Positions 52,360-60,858 of a DNA stretch of 64,000 nt are shown one piece after another. The position numbers and the translations under genes are program-made. The stretch's first letter is position 1. Each line of letters opens with the position of its first letter. The stretch comes from Paenibacillus durus ATCC 35681 (GTDB lineage Bacteria; Bacillota; Bacilli; Paenibacillales; Paenibacillaceae): positions 2,790,001 to 2,854,000 of the forward strand of contig NZ_CP011114.1 of assembly GCF_000993825.1 (NCBI RefSeq). Reading direction: 5' to 3'. Below the pieces are notes generated by a model. It had not been told where the DNA came from and searched no databases. It saw only the letters and a list, made by a program, of their open reading frames with translations.

Positions 52360-53658
52360 TTACCGATTCAGCAGTCCCTCGAAAGCTTCCTGCGCCTTGC
52401 GGCGGATCGCCTCTTCGTCCAATGTTAGACATTCCCCGTGCTTAATGATCTGTTTGCCGTCAACCCATACATGCTCTACGTCCTTGGCGCTCGCCGAGTA
52501 GACGGTATGGGATATCAGATCCGTATGCGGCAGCAGATGCGGCTGGTCAATATTGATGGCGATAAAATCGGCTTTCATTCCAGGCGTTAGCCTGCCCACT
52601 TGATTAAGGAATACAGATTTTGCGCCATACTCCGTAGCAATACGCAGGGCCTCGGCTGCGGGAACCGCCGTTGGATCGCCGGATACTCCTTTATGAATCA
52701 GCGCAGCCAGGCGCATTTCCTCGAACATATCCAGGTTGTTGTTGCTTGCCGCGCCATCCGTTCCGAGCGATACCGTAACACCGGCCTTCAGCAGCTCGGG
52801 AACGCGAGCCACGCCGCTTGCCAGCTTCAGATTGCTCCCCGGATTATGCGAGACACCAACCTGATTGCGTGCAAGAATTTCGATTTCCTCATCGTTCAGA
52901 TGGACGGCGTGCGCCACTAATGACGGCCGGGTGAACACCCCGAGCTTCTCCAGATGGGCAACGGGCCGGAGGCCATAATCCGTTTCATTTTGTTCCACTT
53001 CCCGCCGCGTTTCCGACATATGCGTATGAATAGGCAGGTCGAGGTCATGCGCAGCCTGGACAAATTTCTCGATATAATCCGGAGGACAAGTGTACGGCGA
53101 ATGAGGCGATATCATGGCGGTAATCCGCCCGTTTGCCGCGTTATGCCATTTTTTTGCAAAAGCAACCGCTTCCGCAAGCTTCTGATTCTGCACCTCGTCC
53201 GGGCACAGCCCGATAACGCCGCGCATCAGAACGGCGCGTATTCCGGATGCTTCCGCCACCTCAGCCACCCGGTCCATATGATCATACATATCGAGAAACG
53301 TCGTTGTTCCGCCCTTGAGCATTTCCAGAACCGAAAGTGCGGTTCCCCAGTAAACGTCGTCTCCGGTGAATTTCCCTTCCATTGGCCACATTTTTTCCTG
53401 AAGCCATACTTGAAGGGCCAGATCGTCTCCATAGCCGCGCAGCAGCGACATCGCCGCATGCCCATGCGTATTGACAAGCCCGGGCAGGAACAGCAGGCGG
53501 TTGCCTTCAAAGACAGGCACGTCTTCTTCAAGAACCGGCGGTTCTTCCCCTATGTACGTAATCAAATCGTTATCGATTACCATATATCCTTCAAGAACAG
53601 GCTTATCCGCGCCAGGCACGGCAAATTTGCCATTTCGGATCATCCATTTAGTACCCAT
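52360..53658 (-). CDS. mtaD: Amidohydrolase, probable S-adenosylhomocysteine/5'-methylthioadenosine deaminase
   Basis: 432 residues. Zinc/iron-type amidohydrolase of the TRZ/ATZ class: LPGLVNTHGHAAMSLLRGYGDDL, LPIHTHMSET, LVAHAVHLND, VSHNPGSNLKL and VSLGTDGAASNNNLDMFEEM carry the metal-binding His residues and the catalytic Asp. These are close to MtaD/SSNA-like deaminases; guanine- or cytosine-deaminase-like activity cannot be excluded. ATG at 53658 lies four bases after the rex stop. Confidence 0.85.
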   Translation of the reverse strand: MGTKWMIRNGKFAVPGADKPVLEGYMVIDNDLITYIGEEPPVLEEDVPVFEGNRLLFLPGLVNTHGHAAMSLLRGYGDDLALQVWLQEKMWPMEGKFTGDDVYWGTALSVLEMLKGGTTTFLDMYDHMDRVAEVAEASGIRAVLMRGVIGLCPDEVQNQKLAEAVAFAKKWHNAANGRITAMISPHSPYTCPPDYIEKFVQAAHDLDLPIHTHMSETRREVEQNETDYGLRPVAHLEKLGVFTRPSLVAHAVHLNDEEIEILARNQVGVSHNPGSNLKLASGVARVPELLKAGVTVSLGTDGAASNNNLDMFEEMRLAALIHKGVSGDPTAVPAAEALRIATEYGAKSVFLNQVGRLTPGMKADFIAINIDQPHLLPHTDLISHTVYSASAKDVEHVWVDGKQIIKHGECLTLDEEAIRRKAQEAFEGLLNR

Positions 53659-53662
53659 GCTC

Positions 53663-54298
53663 TTATTCGTCCTTTCCTTCATGCAGATAGTAAGCCAGAC
53701 TTTGCAGGTCGGTCGTAAAGTCCGCCGCATGCACGCGAATCTCAGGCGGTGTCTTCAGAATAACCGGAGCGAAATTCAGGATCGCTTCAATGCCGGCTCC
53801 GATAAGAATATCTGCTACTTTTTGCGCCTCCTGCTCGGGTACGGTAATAATGCCTATGCGAATACCCTGCTCGCGCACGGTACTTGCAAGTTCCTCCATA
53901 GATTGAACGGTCAGCGTATTGATCTTGGTCCCGATCTTCGGCGGGTAGGAATCAAAGACGGCCGTGATTTTCATTGTGTCTTTCAGATAAATATTGTAAT
54001 TGGACAGCGCCTGACCCAGATTTCCGGCTCCTACCAGAACAACATTAATCTGCTGGTCCAGCTTCAGAATATGACGGATTTTTTCGATCAGGTAGGGTAC
54101 ATCATAGCCAATGCCCTTCCTGCCGAAGTCGCCAAAATAGGCCAAATCCTTGCGGATTTGCGCCGGATTTAAATCCAGTCGCTGTCCAAGTTCTTGAGAA
54201 GAAACAGTGGCGATTTCGCGATTTTGCAGGTCGTTCAAAAAACGCAGATACACTGGCAATCTGCGGACGACGGCCTCTGATATTTTGTCCGATTTCAT
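53663..54298 (-). CDS. rex: Redox-sensing transcriptional repressor Rex
   Basis: Binds DNA at low NADH/NAD and releases it when NADH rises, controlling fermentation and respiration genes. 211 residues. The winged helix is VRRLPVYLRFLNDLQN with SQELGQRLDLNPAQIRKDLAYFG, the Rossmann NADH site VVLVGAGNLGQALSNY, and the C-terminal dimerisation helix ends near YYLHEGKDE. AGGAGGAG precedes the ATG. No clear Rex box (TTGTGA-n6-TCACAA) was found by eye before hbd, ackA or rex. Confidence 0.96.
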   Translation of the reverse strand: MKSDKISEAVVRRLPVYLRFLNDLQNREIATVSSQELGQRLDLNPAQIRKDLAYFGDFGRKGIGYDVPYLIEKIRHILKLDQQINVVLVGAGNLGQALSNYNIYLKDTMKITAVFDSYPPKIGTKINTLTVQSMEELASTVREQGIRIGIITVPEQEAQKVADILIGAGIEAILNFAPVILKTPPEIRVHAADFTTDLQSLAYYLHEGKDE

Positions 54299-54324
54299 GT
54301 GTTCTCCTCCTACATTTTAAATAG

Positions 54325-54430
54325 GACCCTCCCAAACCCTCCCTAAAAGGGAGGGCCCCAAGGGCTGCCGCCCTCTGGACACCCGCTAACGGCAAATTGG
54401 CGTCCGGCAAAAGTTGGGCGGGGACCTTGA
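54325..54430. repeat. GC-rich palindrome cluster upstream of rex
   Basis: CCCTCCC-TAAAA-GGGAGGG (54337-54355) is followed by AGGG-CTGCCG-CCCT (54361-54374) and a GGAC/GTCC pair. It directly precedes the rex ribosome site and so would lie in the rex leader. The composition is unlike the surrounding sequence and looks like a dispersed palindromic repeat. Confidence 0.55.
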
Positions 54431-54529
54431 TCAAGTGGATGAAGGATCGCTTTTCGTCCCTGACGGGACACGCTTGACAATTGGCGGTATCTACTTACAG
54501 TATGACCCATGTGAAGATTAAAATCGGCA

Positions 54530-54667
54530 GATTGGCCTATGTTGTACAATGGCCGATCGAAGTGCTGAAAGGCAAAAGCGTGATTGGCCGATGTTAGACA
54601 ATGGCCAATCGAAGTGCTGAAAGGCAAAAGCGTGATTAGCCGATGTTGTACAATGGCCAATCGAAGC
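54530..54667. repeat. 52-bp tandem repeats between dinG and rex
   Basis: Two full units (54530-54581 and 54582-54633) and a 34-base partial unit (54634-54667), differing at only a few positions. Each unit carries the arms GATTGGCC and GGCCAATC (or one-base variants) around ATGTTGTACAAT, then a unique tail containing GAAGTGCTGAAAGGC. The array starts 7 bases after the dinG stop. Confidence 0.9.
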
Positions 54668-54673
54668 TTCCTT

Positions 54674-57529
54674 TTAGGATGCGCCGTCTTGCTGTAGCCA
54701 TTCGGCGATGCGGGGGACCATTTGTTCCGTCGACATATGCTCCATTTTAGGTCCTGGCAAGGAATACAGGAAATACTTTCCGTAATAAGATTCGATGACT
54801 CTGGTATCATATACAATAACAATGCCGCGATCCTGCGCGGTCCGTACAAGGCGGCCGAAGCCCTGCTTGAAACGGATAACGGCCTGAGGCACGGACAGCT
54901 TCATGAACGGATTCTTCTTCTGCGCCTGCAACAGCTCGGCTTTAGCCTCCGCGAGCGGATGGTTAGGCGGCTGAAAAGGCAGTCTGACGATTGCGAGACA
55001 GGTTAGCGCGTCACCGGGAATATCGACGCCTTCCCAGAAGCTGCTCGTTCCCAGCAGGACGGACGCGGAATTCTCCTGGAACCGGCGGAGCAGCTTGCTC
55101 CGGCTTCCTCCTTCAACGCCTTGGCCCAGCACGGCGATCTCCTCGGACGCGAGCGCCTCCTTAAGAGGATCATATACCTGCCGAAGCATCTTATATGACG
55201 TGAACAGCACAAGCATACGCCCGCGAGTCGTCACTGCGGCTTCAGCGAGGGAACGAACGAGCATATCGACAAACCGGGCGTCGCCGACGGTGCCCTTCAC
55301 GCTTGGAAAATCCCGCGGAATGACCAGCAGCGCCTGATCCCGGTACTTAAAGGGAGAAGGAAGCTGCACGGTCGATAACTTTCCTTCCTCCTGGGCTTCG
55401 TTCAAACCAAGGTTGTCGATCATATACTGGAACGATTTATCGACGGACAAGGTTGCCGAGGTCAGAACGGCGCTTTTTTTCTTATCAAAGAATAGCTCCT
55501 TGAGCTGCGAGCTGACATCGACCGGCACGGCATACAGCTGCAGTGATTTGCTGCGGTAATTTCCATTTGCCTCCAGCCAATATACAACATTTTCGTCATT
55601 CATGCCCATAAAAAAACGCACCTGCTCGCGGATATCGGCCAAATCCTTGAACAGACCTCCGATATCGGTTACAAGGCTGTCGGCGGACGACTGACTTTCC
55701 TGGTCGCGCATTTCGGCAAGCATTTTGTCCCCTTTGCGGATAATATCGCTTAAAGACAAATTTAGTGTGCTCTCCAGTGAAGCAAGCTCTTCCCAGCCTT
55801 TCGGCTTCTTGGCAGGCAACAGGCGGTGAACCAGCTGCCCCGCTTCTCCCGCCGAGTCAGCCCGTTCCGGTATCAATGCGTACAGCTTATCGCTGAGCAG
55901 ATCCCATGCCTCTTTTACGGTAAGAAGGTCGGGGTACAGACGGTCAATGATCCCGCTCCACTCAGCCGCCTGCTCGCTGCCCGAGCTTTGGAGAATCTGC
56001 CGGAGTGCAGGCAATTGGCCGGTGCGGCTGTCTTTGTACAAGCGGTTCAGCGTATGGGAGACGGTAAAATGCTTCATATGCATGCCCAGGTGCTTGCCGG
56101 CCACTTCCTCCAGTTGATGCGCCTCGTCGATCACAAGGTACTCGTAGGAAGGAAGCAGCTGATGGCCCGCTTTCATGTCGGCAAACAGCTTCGAGTGGTT
56201 CGTAATGACCACGTCGGCGTTGCCCGCCTCCTGCTTGGCGCGATGGTAATAGCATTTGCGGAACCACGGGCAAGACCTTCCCAGGCAGGAGTCCGTATCG
56301 CTCGCCACCGTTTCCCAGAAATCGCCGCCCCGGCCGCTTAAATTCAGCTCTTCGTCGTCGCCCGATTCGGTCTGGGTGAGCCATACAATCATTTGCGCCG
56401 AGGTTAGAGTATCCTCTCTCGGTGAAGCGTAATCCTTCTTATTTATTTTATGTTCAAACTTGCGCAGACACAAATAGTGTCCCCTTCCCTTAAAGACGGC
56501 AGCCTTAAACGGAAACGGAACGGCTTCGGTCAAGAGTGGTATATCGCGCTCGCGGAGCTGATCCTGAAGATTGATCGTATGGGTGCTGACCATTACCTTT
56601 TGCCCCGTACGGACGCTCTGGTAAATAGCCGGAAGCAAATAGCCGAGCGATTTACCGGTCCCTGTACCCGCCTCGATTAGCAGATGCCTCTCTTCTTCGA
56701 GAGCCTTGATCACTTCGCCGAACATAATTTCCTGAGCCTGACGGCTTTCGTACTGGGGCAGAATGCTCCGCAGCCGTTCGGTAACCTCGTTCAAGTAAGC
56801 CTCAAACGACATCTGCTCCAATGGATTGTCGCCGTCCTCGCGCGGTGGAGCCAGCTCCGTCCAATCCCCCACTGCTAACGCAAACTGGCGGTAGAACTGA
56901 AGATCACCTTCGGGCTGGAACGTTTCCAACTCGCGCTCGCTCAGCAGGCCCTCAAAAAACCAGCTCAGATCGCTGTCCTCACCGGCAAACAGCTCGGTCA
57001 GCCGCTGCACCGTAAGCAGAGGCAGGCTGTACAGCTCATCCAGACATCTCAGCAGTACGAGCGCTGTCGCCAGCGCGTCGCTGTCCGCCTGATGCGGACG
57101 TTCATGCTGAAGCCCAAAATGGGAGCTGACGTTTCCAAGCTGGTAGGAGGTGAGCGATGGAAAGCAGATTTTTAAAAAATCGATCGTATCGAGAATGCGG
57201 CCCTGAAACGGCAAATAACCGCACCGGTCCAGAGCGCTCTGAAGAAAATGAAAATCGAAAGCGACGTTATGACCGACAAGCACGACATCATCCAGGAGAG
57301 GCACCAGCTCCATCATCATCTCTTCCAGTTCGGGCGCATCCTGCACATCGCTGTCTGTAATGCCGGTTAAGCCGGTAATAAAAGGGGGGATCGGTCCTTC
57401 GGGCTTGACGTAGGAGCCGTACACACGCGAAATGGACCGGTCTTCTTCTATAATGGCAAGTCCGACCTGGATAATTTCACCTACGGACTGGGTTCCCGTC
57501 GTTTCAAAATCAAGCACCGCAAATTTCAT
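54674..57529 (-). CDS. dinG: DinG-family ATP-dependent helicase with N-terminal exonuclease domain
   Basis: 951 residues. Residues 1-170 are a DEDD exonuclease of the DnaQ/epsilon type (VLDFETTG, GHNVAFDFHFLQ, HQADSDALATA). The helicase follows: Walker A EAGTGTGKSLGYLLP (about 285), DEAH box VIDEAHQL, and motif VI VIRFKQGFGRLVRT. Four cysteines, YLCLRK and C-x4-C-x5-C in CLGRSCPWFRKC, match the arrangement of the iron-sulfur domain in E. coli DinG and XPD. Some Gram-positive DinG proteins lack that cluster. Repair or replication role inferred from family. Confidence 0.93.
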   Translation of the reverse strand: MKFAVLDFETTGTQSVGEIIQVGLAIIEEDRSISRVYGSYVKPEGPIPPFITGLTGITDSDVQDAPELEEMMMELVPLLDDVVLVGHNVAFDFHFLQSALDRCGYLPFQGRILDTIDFLKICFPSLTSYQLGNVSSHFGLQHERPHQADSDALATALVLLRCLDELYSLPLLTVQRLTELFAGEDSDLSWFFEGLLSERELETFQPEGDLQFYRQFALAVGDWTELAPPREDGDNPLEQMSFEAYLNEVTERLRSILPQYESRQAQEIMFGEVIKALEEERHLLIEAGTGTGKSLGYLLPAIYQSVRTGQKVMVSTHTINLQDQLRERDIPLLTEAVPFPFKAAVFKGRGHYLCLRKFEHKINKKDYASPREDTLTSAQMIVWLTQTESGDDEELNLSGRGGDFWETVASDTDSCLGRSCPWFRKCYYHRAKQEAGNADVVITNHSKLFADMKAGHQLLPSYEYLVIDEAHQLEEVAGKHLGMHMKHFTVSHTLNRLYKDSRTGQLPALRQILQSSGSEQAAEWSGIIDRLYPDLLTVKEAWDLLSDKLYALIPERADSAGEAGQLVHRLLPAKKPKGWEELASLESTLNLSLSDIIRKGDKMLAEMRDQESQSSADSLVTDIGGLFKDLADIREQVRFFMGMNDENVVYWLEANGNYRSKSLQLYAVPVDVSSQLKELFFDKKKSAVLTSATLSVDKSFQYMIDNLGLNEAQEEGKLSTVQLPSPFKYRDQALLVIPRDFPSVKGTVGDARFVDMLVRSLAEAAVTTRGRMLVLFTSYKMLRQVYDPLKEALASEEIAVLGQGVEGGSRSKLLRRFQENSASVLLGTSSFWEGVDIPGDALTCLAIVRLPFQPPNHPLAEAKAELLQAQKKNPFMKLSVPQAVIRFKQGFGRLVRTAQDRGIVIVYDTRVIESYYGKYFLYSLPGPKMEHMSTEQMVPRIAEWLQQDGAS

Positions 57530-57584
57530 GATGTATTCTAAACCCTTTCATTTGAGACTCTTAATCAGCATAACAGAAGTTGCG

Positions 57585-57627
57585 AAAAAAGGCGATGCAC
57601 ACCGCCGGAAAGCAGCAGCTGCATCGC
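57585..57627 (-). terminator. Terminator after the TPR gene
   Basis: GCGATGCA pairs with TGCATCGC (57592-57599 with 57620-57627), followed by CTTTTTT on the minus strand. It ends the panBCD-TPR transcript before dinG. Confidence 0.75.
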
Positions 57628-57648
57628 ACCAAATTTAACGCCTGATTA

Positions 57649-58293
57649 TTATAATAGCGAAACCAGCTGAGAACCGAACTGAAGCTCGCCGCTGCCGCGC
57701 CTGCAGACCTCCAGATTGGCGTCCGGCTCAGGCAGCGCCGGATCGTACTTTAGCGCCAGCCCGAACAGCTCCTTCGCTTCGTCGAACCGACGGCCTGACG
57801 CGGCAATGCAGCCCACGGCATTATACAGATGCGCCTTCAGCTTGCGGCTCTTAACTAGGGGCAGCATATGTTCCAAGTGAACCCGCGCCGCGAGGACTTC
57901 GCCCTGATGAAGATGGGACATGGCCAGGTACAGGCGTGCCGCCAGATTGTCGGGATAATGGGAAATGACGGCGCTGAACTGCTCAATGCAATTCGGAAAC
58001 ATCAGCAGCTTGTAATACCCTTGACCGCGCGCAAAATTCTCCATCTCAACTCCAGAGGCTTCCCCGCTGAGCGGCGTCCCCGGTTCCGGCTCCTCAGTAA
58101 GCTCCATTTTCTGGCGAAACAGACTGAGTGCTTCCGCAAAGGCCAGCCATTCATCCAGCGCCTCGTCGCTAAGCTTGCGGAGCATACGGTATTTGCCTAA
58201 AAGCTCATGCCGCTTTACTCCCTGAGCCTCCGGCAGCTGTCTGGCGATATCGGAGAGCATTTCGTTCATTTCGGCAAACATCTGTTGAAACAT
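57649..58293 (-). CDS. Tetratricopeptide-repeat protein of unknown function
   Basis: About 214 residues, all helical. The N-terminal helices (FQQMFAEMNEMLSDIARQLPEAQG) precede three to four TPR-like pairs (YYKLLMFPNCIEQFSAVISHYPDNLAARLYLAMSHL, RRFDEAKELFGLALKYDPALPEPD). No enzyme domain is seen; TPRs usually mediate protein contacts. Start set to the ATG at 58293, which has AAGGAGG at good distance; an ATG nine bases earlier sits almost on the site. Probably cotranscribed with panBCD, 118 bases downstream of panD. Confidence 0.78.
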   Translation of the reverse strand: MFQQMFAEMNEMLSDIARQLPEAQGVKRHELLGKYRMLRKLSDEALDEWLAFAEALSLFRQKMELTEEPEPGTPLSGEASGVEMENFARGQGYYKLLMFPNCIEQFSAVISHYPDNLAARLYLAMSHLHQGEVLAARVHLEHMLPLVKSRKLKAHLYNAVGCIAASGRRFDEAKELFGLALKYDPALPEPDANLEVCRRGSGELQFGSQLVSLL

Positions 58294-58411
58294 AGGAGCC
58301 ATCCCTCCTTGCGAAAATGAGATCAGTGCAGCTTGCCTGACTTCATTGTTCGCCCGGAGCCCACCTTTCATGCGTGGCAGTCATTGCAAGGTCCCGCGCC
58401 CGGCAGCCAAA

Positions 58412-58795
58412 TCAAGCAATCGTCGCGTGAAGCTCCTTATTGTCAAGCTTAACGGGACGGTTGTTCTCGTCCACAAACACCACCGTGGGCTTATGCTCTT
58501 CAAGCTCTTCCCGGGACAGCATCGCATAGGAAATAATAATGACCGTATCGCCAGGCTGCACAAGCCGCGCCGCCGCGCCGTTCAGACAAATGACGCCGCT
58601 GCCGCGCGGACCCGGTATGACGTAGGTTTCCAGACGCGAACCGTTGTTATTATCCACAACCTGCACCTTCTCGTTCACCAGCAGGTCTGCGGCTTCCATC
58701 AGATCCTCGTCGATCGTGATGCTGCCGACATAATTCAGGTTGGCTTCGGTAACCGTCGCCCGGTGGATTTTCGATTTCATCATATGTCTATACAA
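58412..58795 (-). CDS. panD: Aspartate 1-decarboxylase (pyruvoyl-dependent)
   Basis: Makes beta-alanine for pantothenate. 127 residues. The proenzyme cleavage site is Gly-Ser in [10 protein letters not shown]; the new N-terminal Ser becomes the pyruvoyl group. Also [24 protein letters not shown] and [19 protein letters not shown]. Start is TTG with GGAGG nine bases upstream. Overlaps the panC end by 8 bases. Confidence 0.96.
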   Translation of the reverse strand: MYRHMMKSKIHRATVTEANLNYVGSITIDEDLMEAADLLVNEKVQVVDNNNGSRLETYVIPGPRGSGVICLNGAAARLVQPGDTVIIISYAMLSREELEEHKPTVVFVDENNRPVKLDNKELHATIA

Positions 58796-59678
58796 GCGCT
58801 GCGACCTCCTTCGGCGTAAAGATAATATTGTCGATCAGGCGCGTACGGCCGAACCGGACGGCCAGCGCCATAATAATCTCCCCTTCGGCTCTATTAAGCG
58901 GGAGGTTTCCTTCAAGTGGTTCAAGCGCCGGAAATGTCAGGATTTCCGCGTAATCAATGTCGGCAAGCGGCGAGCTGGAAATGATTGATGTCAGCAGCTC
59001 CCGGACTTCATCGGTCGTAGCCGCGCGTCCTTCCTCCACGGCTTTACGGGCCTCCTGAAGCGAGCGGGACAGCACCAGCGCCTGACGGCGCTCTTCAGCC
59101 GATAAATAGACGTTGCGGGAGCTGAGCGCCAGCCCGTCTCTTTCACGCACGATGGGGCAAGGGATGATCTCCACATTCATGTTCAGGTCATCCACCATTT
59201 GCCGAAGCACCGCCACCTGCTGCGCGTCCTTCAGTCCGAAAAAAGCATATTCAGGCTGCACCATATTAAACAGCTTGGCGACCACGGTCGTCACTCCGTC
59301 AAAATGGCCCGGGCGCGAAGCCCCGCATAATCTTGTCGTCAGTGAGGACACCGCAATTTTAGTTCGGATGGGTCGAGGATACATAACCTCAACCGACGGA
59401 ATAAACACAATATCCGCGCCCTCGCGTTCCGCAAGCTCCAAATCCCGCCGCTCGTCGCGCGGATAAGCTTCATAATCCTCATTCGGTCCGAATTGAATCG
59501 GATTGACAAAAATGCTCAGGACAACCGTACCGCACATTTCTCCTGCCCGCCGAAGCAGGCTTGCGTGTCCGTCATGCAAATAACCCATTGTCGGAACCAG
59601 CCCGACAGCCCCCTGTCCGGTATGGCGCATAAACGAGATGGCTTCCCGAAGCTGTTCTACCGTTCTAACGACTCTCAT
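58788..59678 (-). CDS. panC: Pantothenate synthetase
   Basis: Joins pantoate and beta-alanine with ATP. 296 residues. [18 protein letters not shown] carries the HIGH-like motif (HDGH), with [35 protein letters not shown], and the KMSKS-like loop [12 protein letters not shown] (read here as [12 protein letters not shown]). It overlaps the panB stop by one base (TAATG). Confidence 0.96.
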   Translation of the reverse strand: MRVVRTVEQLREAISFMRHTGQGAVGLVPTMGYLHDGHASLLRRAGEMCGTVVLSIFVNPIQFGPNEDYEAYPRDERRDLELAEREGADIVFIPSVEVMYPRPIRTKIAVSSLTTRLCGASRPGHFDGVTTVVAKLFNMVQPEYAFFGLKDAQQVAVLRQMVDDLNMNVEIIPCPIVRERDGLALSSRNVYLSAEERRQALVLSRSLQEARKAVEEGRAATTDEVRELLTSIISSSPLADIDYAEILTFPALEPLEGNLPLNRAEGEIIMALAVRFGRTRLIDNIIFTPKEVAALV

Positions 59679-60547
59679 TATGATCTCGCTCCTTTTCCGG
59701 CCGCGCCGTACAATGATTCCAGCACACTCTCATCCGCGCCGAACGCATGGCCTGCTTCCGGAAAGGCGCGCTGTTTGACTTCCTGCACATATTGGCTGAG
59801 CGCGTCGCGGATCATACCGCCCACGTCGGCATATGTCTTCACAAAGCGCTTCTCCCTGTAAGGCGAAGCATACCGCAGCACATCGTGGAACACGAGCACC
59901 TGCCCGGCGCAATAGCGTCCCGCGCCGATTCCAATGGTCGGAATGGTAAGCTCCTTCGTGATCGCCTCAGCTACTTCCTCGGTTACCAGTTCCAGCACGA
60001 TCCCAAAGGCGCCCGCCTTCTCCAGCGCCTTGGCTTCTTCCATGAGCCGCTGCGCATCCTGAGGATCTTTGCCCTGCACCCGGTATCCGCCGATGGTGTT
60101 TACCGACTGCGGCGTGAGCCCGATGTGGCCCATTACCGGCACTCCCGCAGAGACGATGGAAGACACGGTAGCGCATATTTCGAGCCCGCCCTCCATCTTA
60201 ACCGCATGGGCATGTCCCTCCTGCATGAGCCTGCGCACATTCTTCAGAGTTTCGTCGATGCCGCCGTGATACGTCATAAACGGCATATCCGCCACAATGA
60301 ACGTATGCTCCGCTCCCCTGGCAGCCGCCCGCGTATGATAGACTATATCGTCGATCGTTACAGGCAGTGTCGAATCGTAACCCAGAACAACGTTGCCAAG
60401 CGAATCGCCGACGAGGATCACGTCGACACCGGCTTCTTCAGCCAGACGGGCCGAAGGATAGTCATACGCCGTCAGCATGCTTAGCGGCTCGCCTTCCGCC
60501 TTCATTTTTTTCATTTTCACAATGTTCAGTGCTTGTTTGTTAGCCAT
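59678..60547 (-). CDS. panB: 3-methyl-2-oxobutanoate hydroxymethyltransferase
   Basis: Makes ketopantoate with methylene-tetrahydrofolate. 289 residues, normal length. MLTAYDYPSARLAEEAGVDVILVGDSLGNVVLGY, MPFMTYH, KMEGG (substrate Lys and Glu), GHIGLTPQSV and GIGAGRYCAGQVLV. First gene of panBCD. It lies behind a leader of about 240 bases with an attenuator-like hairpin. Confidence 0.96.
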   Translation of the reverse strand: MANKQALNIVKMKKMKAEGEPLSMLTAYDYPSARLAEEAGVDVILVGDSLGNVVLGYDSTLPVTIDDIVYHTRAAARGAEHTFIVADMPFMTYHGGIDETLKNVRRLMQEGHAHAVKMEGGLEICATVSSIVSAGVPVMGHIGLTPQSVNTIGGYRVQGKDPQDAQRLMEEAKALEKAGAFGIVLELVTEEVAEAITKELTIPTIGIGAGRYCAGQVLVFHDVLRYASPYREKRFVKTYADVGGMIRDALSQYVQEVKQRAFPEAGHAFGADESVLESLYGAAGKGARS

Positions 60548-60593
60548 TCCCTTTTCCCCTTTTGCGAGTCCCCGCGCTTACTTTAGCGCAAAC

Positions 60594-60627
60594 AAAAAAA
60601 CCTTTTAGCGATATCCGCTAAAAAGGT
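60594..60627 (-). terminator. Attenuator-like terminator in the panB leader
   Basis: ACCTTTTTAGCG pairs with CGCTAAAAGGT (60600-60610 with 60616-60627), followed by seven T on the minus strand, only 50 bases before panB. A terminator inside a leader suggests conditional readthrough. Confidence 0.8.
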
Positions 60628-60662
60628 CCGAAGGGCAAAAAAGAGTCACTCGCGATCGTCCC

Positions 60663-60694
60663 TTCTGTCTCGGTCCTTGCGGCTCAGAGCAGAA
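60663..60694 (-). promoter_or_regulatory. Structured panB leader hairpin, candidate pan motif
   Basis: On the minus strand TTCTG-CTC-TGAG-CC-GCAA-GG-ACC-GAG-A-CAGAA forms a three-part stem with an internal loop, a bulged A and a GNRA tetraloop. The 3' strand runs on as CAGAAGGG, whose GAAGGG can instead pair with CCCTTC just before the terminator. A conserved pan RNA motif with bulged A residues is known upstream of pan genes; I cannot confirm identity by eye. Confidence 0.45.
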
Positions 60695-60792
60695 TCCAAC
60701 GTAACCGTTCATTACAGTTATGAAGGTTAAACAAAAGCAGCTTGCTATGCTAAGAGTGCAGTTCTTTTCAGCAGATACCGCCTCTTGCGATC

Positions 60793-60798
60793 AGTATA
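60793..60798 (-). promoter_or_regulatory. Extended -10 promoter of panBCD
   Basis: TGTTATACT on the minus strand is a good extended -10 (TGnTATACT). The -35 (GTGTAA at 17 bases) is weak. It places transcription start about 240 bases before panB, within the 311-base gap 60548-60858. Confidence 0.5.
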
Positions 60799-60858
60799 AC
60801 AAATCTGCCGGACAATTACACGATATAAATGTGACAAGGTCTGGTATTTTATTTGGTA

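Noticed and set aside
54530..54667. CRISPR array
   Set aside because: The units are directly adjacent 52-bp copies with no variable spacers, and no cas gene is near.
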